DNA from: Phoronis australis
Taxonomy: Eukaryota; Phoronida; Phoronidae
Assembly: GCA_002633005.1 (NCBI GenBank)
Contig: NMRA01000384.1
Location: 15,992 to 79,991, forward strand
Reading direction: 5' to 3'
DNA length: 64,000 nucleotides
This document shows, piece after piece, positions 1-12,368 of this stretch. Each line of letters starts with the position of its first letter. The first letter of the stretch is position 1. Under the pieces are notes generated by a model. It saw only the letters and a list, made by a program, of their open reading frames with translations, made no database searches and had not been told where the DNA came from. The translations under genes and the position numbers were made by a program.

Positions 1-1720
1 ATAGAAACCAAATAAATCGATAACTTACTTCAGAAATGGGACTTCTTTGAGTCAATCGAGGTGTCGATGTGCTTTCGAAACCAGCCATCACTGTTTTGCT
101 TTCGGCGACCTTTCACCTCTCTGAGGTCATCAGCCATTTCCAAATAAGGCACCGCAATGCATTTTGGGACTGTAATGTCGGACTTGACGAGCACGAAGGC
201 GTGTCTTTTTGGTCAACTTTCAAACGTAAAGAAAAATACTCCAAACTCATCTAAAACTCACTATATTTACGAAACCTTCAAAAAAACTTGTACGCCACGA
301 TATGATACAGGTTTCATGCAAGATGAGGAACATTTACTTTCTTATTTTATACTATTTTTCACGTTCCAAGCCACTTTAAATTTGTCGGATAATAGCACTT
401 GTGCTAACGTTTCATTGTTAAAGCTCATCGACTTTTAAATAAAGATTATTCCTACTACATTACTACTACTACGTGAGTAAGGGGGGTTTAAGATTTCCCG
501 CAAAGGTTGAGTCGAATCCGACTGAGGCGCGTGGCGCCAAGCCGGGGGGAGGGGGTAAACATTTTTTTGTTTTTGTAGCCAAACAGTCAAATTTTCATGA
601 ATCCTGGTACGTTTCTGGCAATTAACTTGTCCATGGAGTTAAAAACCCTTCTCGATTTCGTCACATGAACTTGGCTCATAAGTTTCGTGAAACCGGCATA
701 TTTGTGCACATCTGGGTATGAGTCACGCCACCTGCAAAATTTTTTGTTGGAACATCTGCTTACGCACACCTTTTTAGCATACGAAAAAGTGTGGTGTGTA
801 CACAGGGGTTTAGACAACTACTAAATATTCAAGAGCATAAGCCGCACCGACGGCCGAGCGTAAAAACTTGAATATCAGATGATCGCAACAGCCTCAAGCT
901 GTTTAAGAACGAAGACATGTACTGTTAGTCCGGAAATAAACATGTGTTCTGTCTCGTTACGAGAAAAACTGGCGAACGATGGTGCTCTCAGCTCAAAGTC
1001 TATTATTAAAAGCGACAATAAACAATTAAGTATCACTTTAAGCTGAATAACGTTGACAACAATTGAGGCCTAGCGTCTACTGAATGCACGCCAGATGTAC
1101 ACTGAGAGTACACAAAAATTCTGGCCTAGCTGGTCCGACACGAGACCAAAAGTACACCTGTGCTTATTATCCCTATAAAAATAGTCGATCTGTCGCGGGA
1201 CCAAACAGTATTGGCTGAGATAAATAGTTTTACAAAGCACATAGTTCGCCGAGGGACCAGAAGTACGACACGGAAACTCGATATCTACTGACACAAATCA
1301 AGCTGGCCTGGTCCGTCGCGAGACCTAAAGCGTACTTTGCAAAAAAATTGAATTGAAAACTTCTTTCTAGACGCTTTTTAATCCCCAGTGGTTGCTCATA
1401 CGAGTAGTTTACACATCTGGTGGTCAACTGCTGCGAGAGGTTGTCTAGGAAGGGTTTTCGCACCGTTCTGTAGTACTCACTGGAAGAAGCGAAACAAGTA
1501 TTGAGTACAGATTAACTACGCACTACGTGAAATAGATTTTGGATATGAAGCAGATAGAATCAAGTGGAAATACAAACCAGAATCAGTTTCTGTGCGCTCG
1601 TAGACCCTCTGCTGTACTGGGTAAATTCGGCATGTCTAAAATAATTTCTATTTCGTTTTCATTGTACACAAGCATAAAAATCCGACATTATTACAAACTG
1701 TGTAAAATTATAACTTATTA
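1..1720. other. Gene-free stretch with degenerate repeats
   Basis: I see no exon with convincing splice sites or coding bias. At about 1128-1330 a motif like GAGACCAAAAGTAC recurs four times at roughly 57-64-base spacing (near 1130, 1190, 1247 and 1311), which looks like a decayed tandem repeat. The sequence CCTAGCGTCTACTGAA near 1069 recurs near 8890 together with the following GCACGCCAG, so it belongs to a dispersed repeat. Confidence 0.4.
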
Positions 1721-1724
1721 CCTG

Positions 1725-2066
1725 AGCGTTACTCCAGGAACGTTGGCCCTATCTTTCTGTTGTCTAGACTGCCGAGGAATCTGTACATCGGATCCAATTG
1801 TTTGCTCCTCTTGGAACCATTCAACCCAGACAGACGTTAGTTCCCAACACTTGCCCTTCGTCAACTGTTGTGTCAATGAGCTTGTACGCCTCTACAATGT
1901 CAGCATCTCGTTTCGCAGCTCAGTTGGCACTAAGTCCCTTGAGATTACCAAGACCATTCAAATACAGCATGCGCAACTAAATTTGATCCGTTCATCATGG
2001 ACTACTTCAAACCTTGACGATGTATCCCAGGACCCATTTGCATCTTATGCAATTTTCGAAATAAAC
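1725..2066 (-). pseudogene. Decayed hAT-type (DUF4371-like) transposase fragment
   Basis: Translating the minus strand gives broken but protein-like pieces: GLGNLKGLSAN, a stop, then KRDADIVEAYKLIDTTV, and in another frame VWVEWFQEEQTIGSD followed by RQSRQQKDRANVPG. The order (a DIVEAY..I helix, then an RQ..RANVP motif) resembles the middle of hAT-related 'P52rIPK/ZMYM-like' transposase-derived proteins, as I remember the family. In-frame stops and frame changes show it is not functional. The open plus-strand frame over the same bases is probably chance. Assignment is by motif memory only. Confidence 0.4.
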
Positions 2067-2718
2067 GTACCAATGTCTGAACGCTTGAAACCCGAAGTGC
2101 TAACATCAAATAAATGCCCATGGGAATGGGCGTTTCGTTGGGTGGGCCTTTTTGCGGAACTTCTCAGTATAGAAAACGGCAGTGGTGCTTATTTCAGGAA
2201 GAAAGACGGTAGTGTTGAGGTCGGCACTAGGGCTCCTTAGGAGGCCTATTGAATATCGCACGAGTCCCGCAAGACTTCGTTGTGAAAATACAGCCTCCCC
2301 GTAATTTCTGGTATTGTACACTCTTCGCGAATGCGGTCACTTTGTCAATGTGAGTGCCCCCTTGGTCATTCCTTGTATAGACATAAAACTTGTTAGAGTG
2401 CATCTTCAAACAGACTCGCGACCAGACCACGGCGCCCGCCACAATAGCAATTCTTCGGAAAACGAGTTTGTTTTCAAAAGTATTACATGTACATCTGTAC
2501 GCTGTATGATATTGCGCAAGACCACTTTACTATACACCAGTCAAATTCGAGTTACAAACGTGTGGGGTGTAATAGGATGACACGGCATGACAAATGAGGT
2601 AAAAACTTGCCTGAATATCTGGGTTGCGGCACCACAGTATTTCCCCTAATCAAATCAAAACATATCTTAGAGTAAAGAAACTAGTTACCTAAAGAAATCA
2701 GCTATAGAGCTGCTCTAT

Positions 2719-3092
2719 CAGTGGTGGATCATCTAAAATTCTTGGCTACTTCAGAAGCGCGCGCACAATTGATCTCCGGGGTTTTGCCGATAAGCCATGA
2801 AGACTGACTCGAAATGCGTTGATTTTCATAACAGCAATTCACAATGCAAAAAATATATTTCCAGAGTGAACCCCAACCCCCCCCCCCCCTGATTTTTTCC
2901 AAGTTTTTTTACTTGAGGTTTACACACGCTGGTGCCGTTTTTGTTTTGCTGGAGACGTTTTTTTTCAATTTTTGGCTCCTGACCCGAGGNCTGGTGCCGT
3001 TTTTGTTTTGCTGGAGACGTTTTTTTTTCAATTTTTGGCTCCTGACCCGAGGGGAGTTTAAAACCCCTGAACCCCCGGTAGATCCGCCACTG
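2719..3092. mobile_element. hAT-like MITE containing an artefactual duplication
   Basis: It begins CAGTGGTGGATC and ends GATCCGCCACTG, inverted repeats typical of short non-autonomous hAT elements. I do not see an 8-bp target duplication. A single N at 2990 separates two near-identical 61/62-base copies, so the interior length is unreliable. Confidence 0.5.
2929..3052. repeat. Direct duplication across a single-N join
   Basis: Bases 2929-2989 and 2991-3052 are the same sequence except for one extra T in a homopolymer, and the N at 2990 lies exactly between them. This is the pattern of two contig ends that overlap but were not merged. Confidence 0.75.
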
Positions 3093-6000
3093 TACAAACT
3101 AATTATACAGTACAGATAAAATTCCGAACTTCGAACATAAATACAACATGACGGCGACATCCCGTTGCTCCCATCTTGTTCGATTCTATAGCCCAACAAC
3201 AAGGTGGGAAGTTTACCCCCGTAGCCAATATCTTATACGACTGCTTAAATCCATTCTGGCATTTATGGTTGGAGGGCCTGCGCTCTTTTGTTCGATAATT
3301 GCTCTAATCTCCGATCAGATCGTATCTAGCCTGACTGGGCTGGGCTGATAAAAATGAAAGTTAAGTTATTAACATATTTGAGCTTAAACCAATAGCATTT
3401 TTGAATTCCTCGTCAAACGCTGATCATGTTCCGTCGGACGTCTAAATTTCACCGTAAATTGTTGGCGAAAACAATTTACACAAAGTTTTAAACTCGTAAC
3501 TTAGTATACCGCTGTCCTCCAATATGGCCGACGCGATCCAAACAAAGTGACCCAAATTTCGCCACAAAAATTGCAGTGCTTGCCCCGACTTTGATACTTT
3601 TTCGATTTTTACTGAGTAGAATGCACCACCTTTCCGATGATAGCAAAGCACTTTTTCAAAACGAGAAAAAATCAAAACTGAAAAAATTGGTTCGACCCAT
3701 ATTGGTTCCTAGGTTCGACCGCCCAACTTAAGGAACTAAACACCAATGCTATTTTAACATAATAAGTACGCGTAACATTCCAAAAAAAATCAACGACCAC
3801 TAACTACAAACTATAAATACACTACACACACAAACGGATCACGAGATATTACTAATAAAACAAAATAATGAACGAGACTTTTCGAGCAAGCGATCGCACA
3901 TTCAGTTACAAGGAAAAAATGGCGGCGTTCAGGACAAATTCCTGAACTGATGAGCCGGAAATGTGGGTACGGAAATAACAGATGACAGCCGGTAACTATA
4001 CGCTCGCAGAGAAGGGCCAAATACTGTTAAAAATCGCTTTTGGCAAGATAGGCGAAAAGGATATAAAGAAAGGGTGTCGAAAATAAGATTTTATGTAGTA
4101 AGTATTTTTGGATGCTGGAACCGATGGGCAGTTTGAGACCAGGACTTTAAAAGACTGATATGAAAGAATATGGGCAACGCGACACGGTGCTATTCGCCAT
4201 TTCCGGCAGATGTATGTTTACCGTGAAAACCTGTGAACTCATTGCCCACAGACACACAGCACAATATATGTGGAGTATGGAGAATTCGCAGACAAATGAG
4301 GTATTAATTGCGGACAGTACGCCGCTTCACTGTTATCGGCAATCACCACTTTTGATTTTATTGTCGCTTTATAGTATCACTACAGTGGCCAAACTTTGTT
4401 TGATTTTTAAAAATGTTCAAGACAAAATATCAAAAAAAAACGCTTGAAGTATGGGTCCGATTTTTCGTGTGGCGAGGGTAGAATATGAATGAAGTCCGGG
4501 TTTGGTCAGTTTCCTTTAGAATCGCAACTCACCAAGTGGATATGGGCACGAAGAGTGAGTATTGTTATAGACACTACGCTTTGAACGTGATTTCGGGAGA
4601 ACAGCTCGGTAACAGGCAATAATTTTACTCAGTAGAGATCGAGTCAATTGGATCTAGGCTGTAGGTAAGGAGAAATGAGAAATTTTGTTTCGACATATTT
4701 GTAATTTACTTTTAATTGTAGCAGTTTCAAGTTACCAGGGTACTTAAAGGAGCAATCGTTGACGCCAAAGTGGCGTCAGAGCAGGAATCGGGTAATTGGG
4801 ATGTTTAATACATTGACAGACACAACAGTTTTCCCACAGAAGATTAGTATGTCATAATTTCCACCCAGCAGTCTCTAAACCAGAGTTCTTGAGCACAACC
4901 AACCCGTGTTGCCTACAATTGATATATTCAGGTATCACGTTCTGTCTAAAGAAAATCGGAAAGTGAACATTTTTCTTCTCACGTTTGCGTCGATACTTGA
5001 TTTGACATTTTTGTGAGCCCTGTTAGTAATTGTAAAAATTTTAATGCCGAGTAAGTTAGTACACCTATGGGTCTTTTACTACTACAGGTGAAACATTGAA
5101 TTGTGAGCAAGAGAAGAGAGCTAAGTACTGACTATCACGCCTTCTGTTGACTAAAAATTTAATTAATACTATGCCAATAAATGATCGATTTGTTATCTAC
5201 ATTTGACATGATAAATTGGAGTGTTTTTATGGTCAGTTATGAACGCTCAATAGGTGAAATGGTGATATGGATATGTCAGACAGCATTATGGTCCATAAAT
5301 GTTGATTCTCATTATTTATTTCTCCTATCGTAAATGTAATAAAGTTACCGTGGGCACAAACATTTGTTTAAAAATCGTAGAATACGCACCATTGGAGCAT
5401 TTTCAGAATAAAAAAATGAAAAATCCCATTCAAGATATTTTTTAGATTTGTTCACACATCTAAGATCTATCCACAAACATATATTTCAATGTCCACAGCC
5501 CCGCTTGTAGAAGCACTTGAGTGACCCCCACATTCAACACTGTGGTTCCGGATTTATCTCCCCTGCGACGTGATGAATGTTGCGAAATTTATTTGGTAGT
5601 CTTTAGGCCTTACTTCCTAATATCATGTACTTTCTCTCATTGCATGCAATCTGCCTGTTTCTGTTGGAAAATTACTATTTTTGATATGCAAAAACGGGCC
5701 TTTGAAGGCCTATAGGTAAAAACTAAACGGTCAATAAGTGCAAAATTGGTAATTTTTGTACCAGAGCCACACCACGATCACATACACAAAGTTAAATTGA
5801 ATCTGAAAGATGACCCCACGAGTGTTTTTTATTTCATTGATTTTCTCGTGGAATGGTTCTCAACTCTTATCTAAGAACATCATCAGGCAAAAGGGAAAAG
5901 GTGAGCAAATTAACTACATAAAATAAAGAGCAACACGACAATCCAATATACAGAGAACAATTAAGTCAGGGACCAACTTACACGTATGTTATTATCTATG

Positions 6001-6718
6001 ACGCTGTTCGAGCAATTAACAAACAATTACACATTAGGCTATCATTGTGCGTATCTCAAAATATGTAATATAGCGTTGACGCGGTGTGCAAGCAATTAAA
6101 AATCAATTACGAAATGGACTGTCAGTGCGTATGTCAAAATATCTTATAACCATGTGACGTCTACCATGCATATTGCTTGACGAAATTGCAAATCTTGGCG
6201 ATGGTAAATTACACGGGGGTTCGTACTAGAGCAGATGGAGATGAACAGAAAAATTACGATATCCACTCGTCTAGAGAATGGACTTGAAAAGGGGGACGCG
6301 TTTGTAAGGAGCTTCCATGAAAAGGTCACCCTCCTGGCTTTCGAAGGGTTTATTCCATTAACACCACACTTTTGTAAGGGTTAATTGCTTTGCTCTGGCT
6401 CTTTCGCAGAGACTCTTGGATTGCGACCCAGAAACAGTAAACGAAGAAATCAGAACGCATCGTTTGCAACAAAAGATGTTAATTGTAAACTGTTCACTGT
6501 TAATGATTTTAAATGTAAACAATAAGATCGGATTACACAGCAATAGAACTAGGTCTCCCTTCACCCTGGAGGTAAGAAAGTACGTTGTTTTCATTGGTCT
6601 TCTTTTGAAATCACATACAAGTGCTAATTTTGTGGTGAGGTCTGCTAATTTGGCATATTTTTGCTCGTTCAAGTAACTGGTTGCACTTCCGGTAGTCTTA
6701 AACGACGCCGGAAAACTT
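3093..6718. other. Intergenic, nothing recognised
   Basis: All open frames are short and show no family resemblance or exon-like boundaries. An imperfect duplication with a spacing of about 80 bases (AATTA-rich, around 6010 and 6094) is the only internal structure noticed. Confidence 0.4.
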
Positions 6719-6985
6719 GGACCCGTTCCAAGAAAGCGACTTAAGTTCATCTTTGAGTGAAGTCTAAGCCTTGTCCCAACCTCCACACTCGACTTTGAAA
6801 CTCCCATATCCGGTAAGTTACGTCATCAAGTTTAAGACAGAATTTAAGTAAAAAACTTAAGTAGGCCTAAAACTTAAGATTATTTCTTGGAACGGACTGA
6901 AGACGAATTGAAATTTTGTCTTAAAACTGACTCAGTCGCTAAAGATTTGTCTCAGCTGAGACAAGTTTTCTTGAAACGGAACCCT
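6719..6985. mobile_element. MITE with CTTAAG-rich interior
   Basis: The left end (GACCCGTTCCAAGAAAG) and the reverse complement of the right end (GGGTTCCGTTTCAAGAAA) are imperfect inverted repeats, and the interior repeats ACTTAAG motifs. No coding capacity. Confidence 0.45.
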
Positions 6986-7019
6986 TGACTTAACTGAGAA
7001 TCAGTTTCAATAGACTTTG

Positions 7020-7211
7020 CAGTGGCGCACTAAGGGGAGGGGCAAGGGGCCATGCCCCCCCCCCCTAAAATTCTCCTAAATTCCATTTGGTAGTACGGGG
7101 GTAGGAATGTCTGAAGGGCAAAATCATGGCTAATACTCTGCCCTGGTTCCTCTACCTCAAAATCCTGGCTCCTAGTATGAGTCTAAAAATTCCTTGACCC
7201 GACGCCACTTG
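7020..7211. mobile_element. Short hAT-like MITE
   Basis: Starts CAGTGGCGCACTAAGG and ends with GACGCCACTTG, giving short inverted AGTGGCG termini. The interior is C/G-homopolymer rich and noncoding. Confidence 0.4.
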
Positions 7212-9456
7212 ATTTATTCTAACAAAAAGATTTGAGGCATAGGTTCGTGTGAAACTTGACACTTGAACACAAAGTAGAAAAAAAATTATAGAAACCCATG
7301 GAAATCGATGAGCAATATGCGTGCGTGTAAAGTCGTGTCATTCATTGTATGCAACAATTGACCAATGGAACTGTACATGTACATGTTTGTGTAGTATGTG
7401 CGTATTCGGCACTGAGGGAATAAGCCAGTTTGAATAAAAGTTGACAGCGAAATTTTGCAAAACGATAGAGCTATAAAAACTGATATGTTAACATAAGTAT
7501 TTCAATGAAAAAAGAAGAATGCGCGACACCAAGAACACCATCAGTGTACTGGTTGGTAAGGCACGCACATATACATCGGTTACCCGCGTGTGCCTGTGCA
7601 CACTGCTTGGGCGGCCGAAGCCGGTGGTCGACGTATGCATTTGCACAGATCCAATTTCCAGAAAGGTGATTGGAATTGTCTACTTCACGTTATAGCCTAC
7701 CAAGAAATAATAATTACATGTAGTATTATCAGGAAGAGATAACCACTCCCTGGTATTAGGCTACTTGTCCGGGTACCTTATTCATCTTCGCGTGGCGAAC
7801 TGCTAATTTGTACAGGTTAAAACGACATGGTCTCACACTTCAAAATGTTGTGTTATAGACTCTGCTGTAAAACAAATTGACACGCCGCGGAACTAGAGTT
7901 TTAAGAAGGCGTTCGCATTATTAATTTTTACCATTATTAATTTTACACCACTCAATGTACCCCTTTTATGCGACCATGATGTGGGGAATCGCCGTTTTTT
8001 CTGTCAGTAACAAGCACACTTCGATATTATAGGCTATCCAGAACGAGAAGGACAAGAAAAATGTTCACACAGAAACAACACACTGAGATTCTGTAACCAT
8101 TTCAAACAACAAAGTGTTGATTTATTTCAAAATATATTATTTCTAAGTATCACCATCACGTAGTAAAATCACACCGTGACAGTTAAAGGAAAATGTCTAG
8201 CAGGTACACAGTTACTGTACCGTACTAGTACCATACATGCACTCCACTTCTGCAAAAGTCAGATTTCAACCAACTCTAAATTAATCCCTCAATTCAGTTG
8301 AATCCGACATTTACTGGCACACAATTATGCTACTAGTACACTTATTTTGACAACACCCCGAGCCCCCCAATTTGTCGAATTGGGCAAAAAAAGGTCCGCA
8401 TCAGCGAAACAAAAAGTCAGAGTAAACGAGACAAAAGTCCACAAGGAATTCGGCGCGGATGCACAATTCGTAGTCCTGAACCTAGTGGCCCTGTTTTTTG
8501 TTTTTTTAGTCCTCGTTGATATTTTTCAGTAAAAGGTCAACGAAAATCACGTGACTTCAACTCTAGTTATATTTATCTCATTGGTTCTTTTGCTCTTTGA
8601 CCTAATTTCCTAGTTGCATCAACATTAAATTCACCAAACTGGAAGTTAAACCCCAGTCTGGAAGGCCACTGAACAAAAATAAGTGTAACGTACGTCATAC
8701 CGCTGTCCAGTGATAACCATCCGACATGGAGCTGGAGACAATGAGGATTATCTGGCATCAGCCTCCCGTTCAGTAACGCTAGGACCTCGCTAAAAAGCAA
8801 GTTTTCACGAGATTACGTGAGATATTGCCGTGTACTTTAAATGAGAACACGTGACTTTGACTAGAATTTAGCTACGTCCTAGCCTAGGTCCTAGCGTCTA
8901 CTGAACGCACGCCAGGTATAGATTATTCAACTTGATTCTATCGTAAGTGCTATTCGAGATGGCATGCAGGGAATACAGATGTAAAATTGCTTGACAGGTG
9001 TCTTGAGGCCTTGCGGTAGGGCTGAAAAGAGGGGCACCACCTGATGGTGACTGAAGAGCGGTGGCCCCGCCTGAAGACGGTCGATTAGTGACGTTCCCTA
9101 TACTAATATACATGTATTAGCCACTACCTGAAGGCAGCTGAAGATTGGTTCCCTAAAATAAAATAGGATCCCCGTCCAATTGCGGACAAATAACGAGGCC
9201 CTCTTTATTACTACTTTTGAAAATCGAAATTAAATTTGTTGCCTGTGTCATTCCGATAACAATATGTCATTTAAAAATGGGCTGTTTAGTGTGTTCAAGT
9301 GCTTCGCTTGAATGCCGGTATTTGGCGAAGACTTGCGTAATCTCGTTTTTTTTCCGCAGAACGCAACCCTGGTTAACTTTATTGTCTATCCAGTTTTGAT
9401 AATTTCCGCGAGGAGTCAGTGTGTTTCATGAGTGAACATGACGTCGATATTTATAC
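7212..9456. other. Intergenic region upstream of the LRR-Ig gene
   Basis: No exon recognised. It contains the second copy of the CCTAGCGTCTACTGAA dispersed motif (about 8890) and a short CTGAAGA-type tandem stretch around 9035-9145. It should contain the promoter of the downstream gene, but I see no clear TATA box or initiator. Confidence 0.35.
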
Positions 9457-12267
9457 ATGACACTCTTACGTACTCAGATCGTTTTCCCTGCAATGGCTGT
9501 GACGAGAGGACGTACGCTCCTGTTGGTTGCGCTCAGTACAAGTTGGTGGACTGTCTACTCCTTAAACTGCTTGCAGCGGAGAGAAAAGGTGTTGACCAGA
9601 GAGAAAACGTTGAACTTAGCGAACGCTGCAACTGTGGACTTGTGGAACTGTGGCATACGCCAGATTCGGAGTGACGCTTTCACCCATTTGTCACAAGTGA
9701 AGCAACTCCGTCTTGCAAAGAACCTATTAAATATTCTCGCTGATAGACCTTTTTCTGCATTGATTGAATTGAAATCGCTGGATTTGAGTAATAACAGAAT
9801 AAGCGTACTGACACCCAAAACTTTGTTTGGTTTGAGCAAGTTAGAAATCTTGGATCTCACGAGTAATCGCTTATCATGTCTGTCAAAAGACATATTTGCA
9901 GAAACGCCTTTGATAAGAGTTCTACATTTAACGTCCAACGCTGTTACTTCGCTGGACCGCAATTCTATTGGTGATAGCTTGTTAAGTCTTGAAGACTTGC
10001 GGATTGGAAATAATGAAATTTCTTGGATAGGAAATGGGACGTTTAGATGGTTGAAGAGGTTGACGCGTCTTAACCTCGAGGACAATCACTTAATCGTTGT
10101 GCACGAGAATACTTTTAAGGGACTGGAAAGATTGAGGACTTTAGTATTGAAAAATAACTCCATCAGTGAGGTTCGTGGCCTGGTGCTCCCTGCGTTGCTA
10201 TACTTGGATTTGAGGCAAAACCATTTACAAGTAGTTGAAGACGCTTATGTTTCTTCCAATCAAACAGCCAACGTTGACCTGTCATTCAACAGGATTTCGG
10301 AGCTTGAAAGCGGAGCATTTAGGTCTCATCTGTCTGCTAAAAGTCTTGTTTTGTCTGAAAATTGCATCACAAAGGTGAGGAAATCTATGTTCATTGGTCT
10401 GAAGTCACTATATTTACTTGGCCTGACAGGCAACAGAATAGCGACAATTGAAAAGAGATCGTTTTCTGATATGAGAGACCTGACATATCTACTTCTAACA
10501 AATAATCGAATTACTAACTTAAAACGCGGAATATTTGTGGGTCTAACAGAGCTACATACCCTGGATTTAAGCTTCAACAGGATAATTTCATTAGAAGGTC
10601 GAACTTTTGAAGACTTGAGGAATCTCAGATATCTGTTCTTGAGTGGAAATAAATTGTCCACGATAAGGTCTAAAGAGTTCGTTGGTCCAAAGAGACTTAA
10701 ACTCTTAGCAGTGGACGGCAATGAAGTCGGTGAGATGGACATTTTTACCCCCATTAACTGTGAGGCTGTCCGTTTGGAAGTAACTAATGTGAACTTAACA
10801 ATTAACGTGTCACATTTCACGAATATCAAATTTTTGAGATTGAAAGGAGATTTTGAACAATTTAAAATTTCACAAACGTTCGTTGGGAGGTTTCAGGATA
10901 TCGAAACACTTGAATTAACTTTGTGTAACATATCTGACTTGAGTGACCAACCCTTCAAGTCGTTTCGTAGGCTTAGAACCCTTGTTCTCGCTGGAAATAA
11001 GTTGAAAGACATCTTTGGCTATATGCTTGAAGGACTCGAATCTCTGAGAAGGTTAAATCTGTCGCACAACAACATTGCGTCACTTAGAGACAATGTCTTT
11101 GGGCAACTGACGTCACTTCAAGATCTCTCCCTTGCAGGAAACAGGATAGTGCATATTAGTCATAAGGCGTTTCCCAGCAACTTCATGGTACTTAGAATAG
11201 AGAATAACAACCTTGGAAAGTGGACGACAGCCAAAATGATTGCGTTAAGGTACTTGGACTTAAGCGGTAATAACCTAGGTTCCGTTACAAAAAATACCCT
11301 GTCAGGATTGCCGAATATTCGTGTATTGAATATGGCATATTGCCAAATTGACCACATAGACGATTATGCCTTTGAGAAAGTGCCTTTTCTGTTGTCTCTT
11401 TATCTTTCTGGAAACAGAATTCGAACAGTAAGTCAGCATATGTTTGATTCTCTTGTGGCGATAAAATGGCTCGAAATGGACAGTTGCGGCATAAAAAATA
11501 TTGAGGAAGGGGTCATGGAAAAATTGAACAGTTTGCAACACCTCTCTGTTCGTAATAACAGTATATACGTTTTACCACTGGATATACTGCGAAGGGTAGT
11601 TAGCCGTAAAAAGCAACTTCGGACACTTTTTGTGTCCAGCAATCCACTCCACTGCAACTGCTTATTGTCTCCTTTAAAGACGTGGGCCTACTATTATTAC
11701 AGAAATGACAGACGCTTATATGACATCCCTACATGCAATTCCCCCTTTAAAACTTACCCTATCCTTGAGTCGTTCTTATCCCGCAATTTTGTCTGTCGTA
11801 AGCCCAGTCAACCCGTTCTGGAAGTTACACATAACATCACGGAAGTGCTAATCCAGTGCACGTCATACGGAGATCCAGCTCCAAGGTTAGTAATCAAAGA
11901 CCCTGGAGGAAACGATATGAATTGTTCGTCTCAACCGAGTATCAGTGACGGCAAAACGGTGGGAGTTTCAAGTAGTCCTCTGGACGAATTCGACGATGGT
12001 AACTACAGTTGCACAGCCTCGAATTTCATGTCACGGTTAACAAGTGCTAAAGTCATTGAAGCTGGAAAGGAAAATGAAGTTGAAATAAGTCACGGAGGCT
12101 TGCGTTTAGACGTATATCTGATAGTGGGGGTCGCGAGTGGTGTAGTAGTTGTAGCTGCAGGTGTCGTTTTGTCGATCTTCTTCGTACGTCGATACAAGAG
12201 CCGGTCCATCGAGTCCAGTGTTGATGCTGCTCCAAATCAGAGTGATCTTGGAGACACTCGACTTTAG
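9457..12267 (+). CDS. LRR-Ig single-pass membrane receptor, intronless
   Basis: One uninterrupted 936-residue frame. A hydrophobic signal peptide follows the second Met (9493, MAVTRGRTLLLVALS), which gives a cleaner secretory start than the Met at 9457; either may be used. About 27 leucine-rich repeats (LDLSNNRI, LDLSGNNL and similar) fill residues 45-725, with an irregular island near 425-470. The LRRCT cap follows (HCNC at about 731). An Ig-like domain has cysteines near 798 (LIQC) and 848 (NYSC), and a membrane span lies near 885-910 (LIVGVASGVVVVAAG). The roughly 26-residue tail has no TIR domain and ends DTRL, a class I PDZ-ligand pattern. This domain order is that of LRRIG adhesion or immune-type receptors, which are numerous in amphioxus. 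Ligand and pathway are unknown. There are no frame breaks, so it looks functional. Confidence 0.9.
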   Translation: MTLLRTQIVFPAMAVTRGRTLLLVALSTSWWTVYSLNCLQRREKVLTREKTLNLANAATVDLWNCGIRQIRSDAFTHLSQVKQLRLAKNLLNILADRPFSALIELKSLDLSNNRISVLTPKTLFGLSKLEILDLTSNRLSCLSKDIFAETPLIRVLHLTSNAVTSLDRNSIGDSLLSLEDLRIGNNEISWIGNGTFRWLKRLTRLNLEDNHLIVVHENTFKGLERLRTLVLKNNSISEVRGLVLPALLYLDLRQNHLQVVEDAYVSSNQTANVDLSFNRISELESGAFRSHLSAKSLVLSENCITKVRKSMFIGLKSLYLLGLTGNRIATIEKRSFSDMRDLTYLLLTNNRITNLKRGIFVGLTELHTLDLSFNRIISLEGRTFEDLRNLRYLFLSGNKLSTIRSKEFVGPKRLKLLAVDGNEVGEMDIFTPINCEAVRLEVTNVNLTINVSHFTNIKFLRLKGDFEQFKISQTFVGRFQDIETLELTLCNISDLSDQPFKSFRRLRTLVLAGNKLKDIFGYMLEGLESLRRLNLSHNNIASLRDNVFGQLTSLQDLSLAGNRIVHISHKAFPSNFMVLRIENNNLGKWTTAKMIALRYLDLSGNNLGSVTKNTLSGLPNIRVLNMAYCQIDHIDDYAFEKVPFLLSLYLSGNRIRTVSQHMFDSLVAIKWLEMDSCGIKNIEEGVMEKLNSLQHLSVRNNSIYVLPLDILRRVVSRKKQLRTLFVSSNPLHCNCLLSPLKTWAYYYYRNDRRLYDIPTCNSPFKTYPILESFLSRNFVCRKPSQPVLEVTHNITEVLIQCTSYGDPAPRLVIKDPGGNDMNCSSQPSISDGKTVGVSSSPLDEFDDGNYSCTASNFMSRLTSAKVIEAGKENEVEISHGGLRLDVYLIVGVASGVVVVAAGVVLSIFFVRRYKSRSIESSVDAAPNQSDLGDTRL

Positions 12268-12362
12268 GACACTTGACACCGATATGTAGGAATCCATGCT
12301 TTTCATTCACTCTAGCAAGTTCTTTGTGATTAATGTAAAATGAATATGGTGTTTAGTGTACT

Positions 12363-12368
12363 AATAAA
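12363..12368 (+). promoter_or_regulatory. Polyadenylation signal of the LRR-Ig gene
   Basis: Canonical AATAAA about 95 bases after the stop codon of the LRR-Ig frame, same strand, suggesting a short 3' UTR. Confidence 0.6.

Noticed and set aside
1539-2240. 233-codon plus-strand open frame
   Set aside because: No domain, odd composition, and the opposite strand carries recognisable transposase-like remnants, so the long frame is likely chance.
6358-6807. 149-codon minus-strand frame
   Set aside because: No family resemblance, and it overlaps a MITE end.
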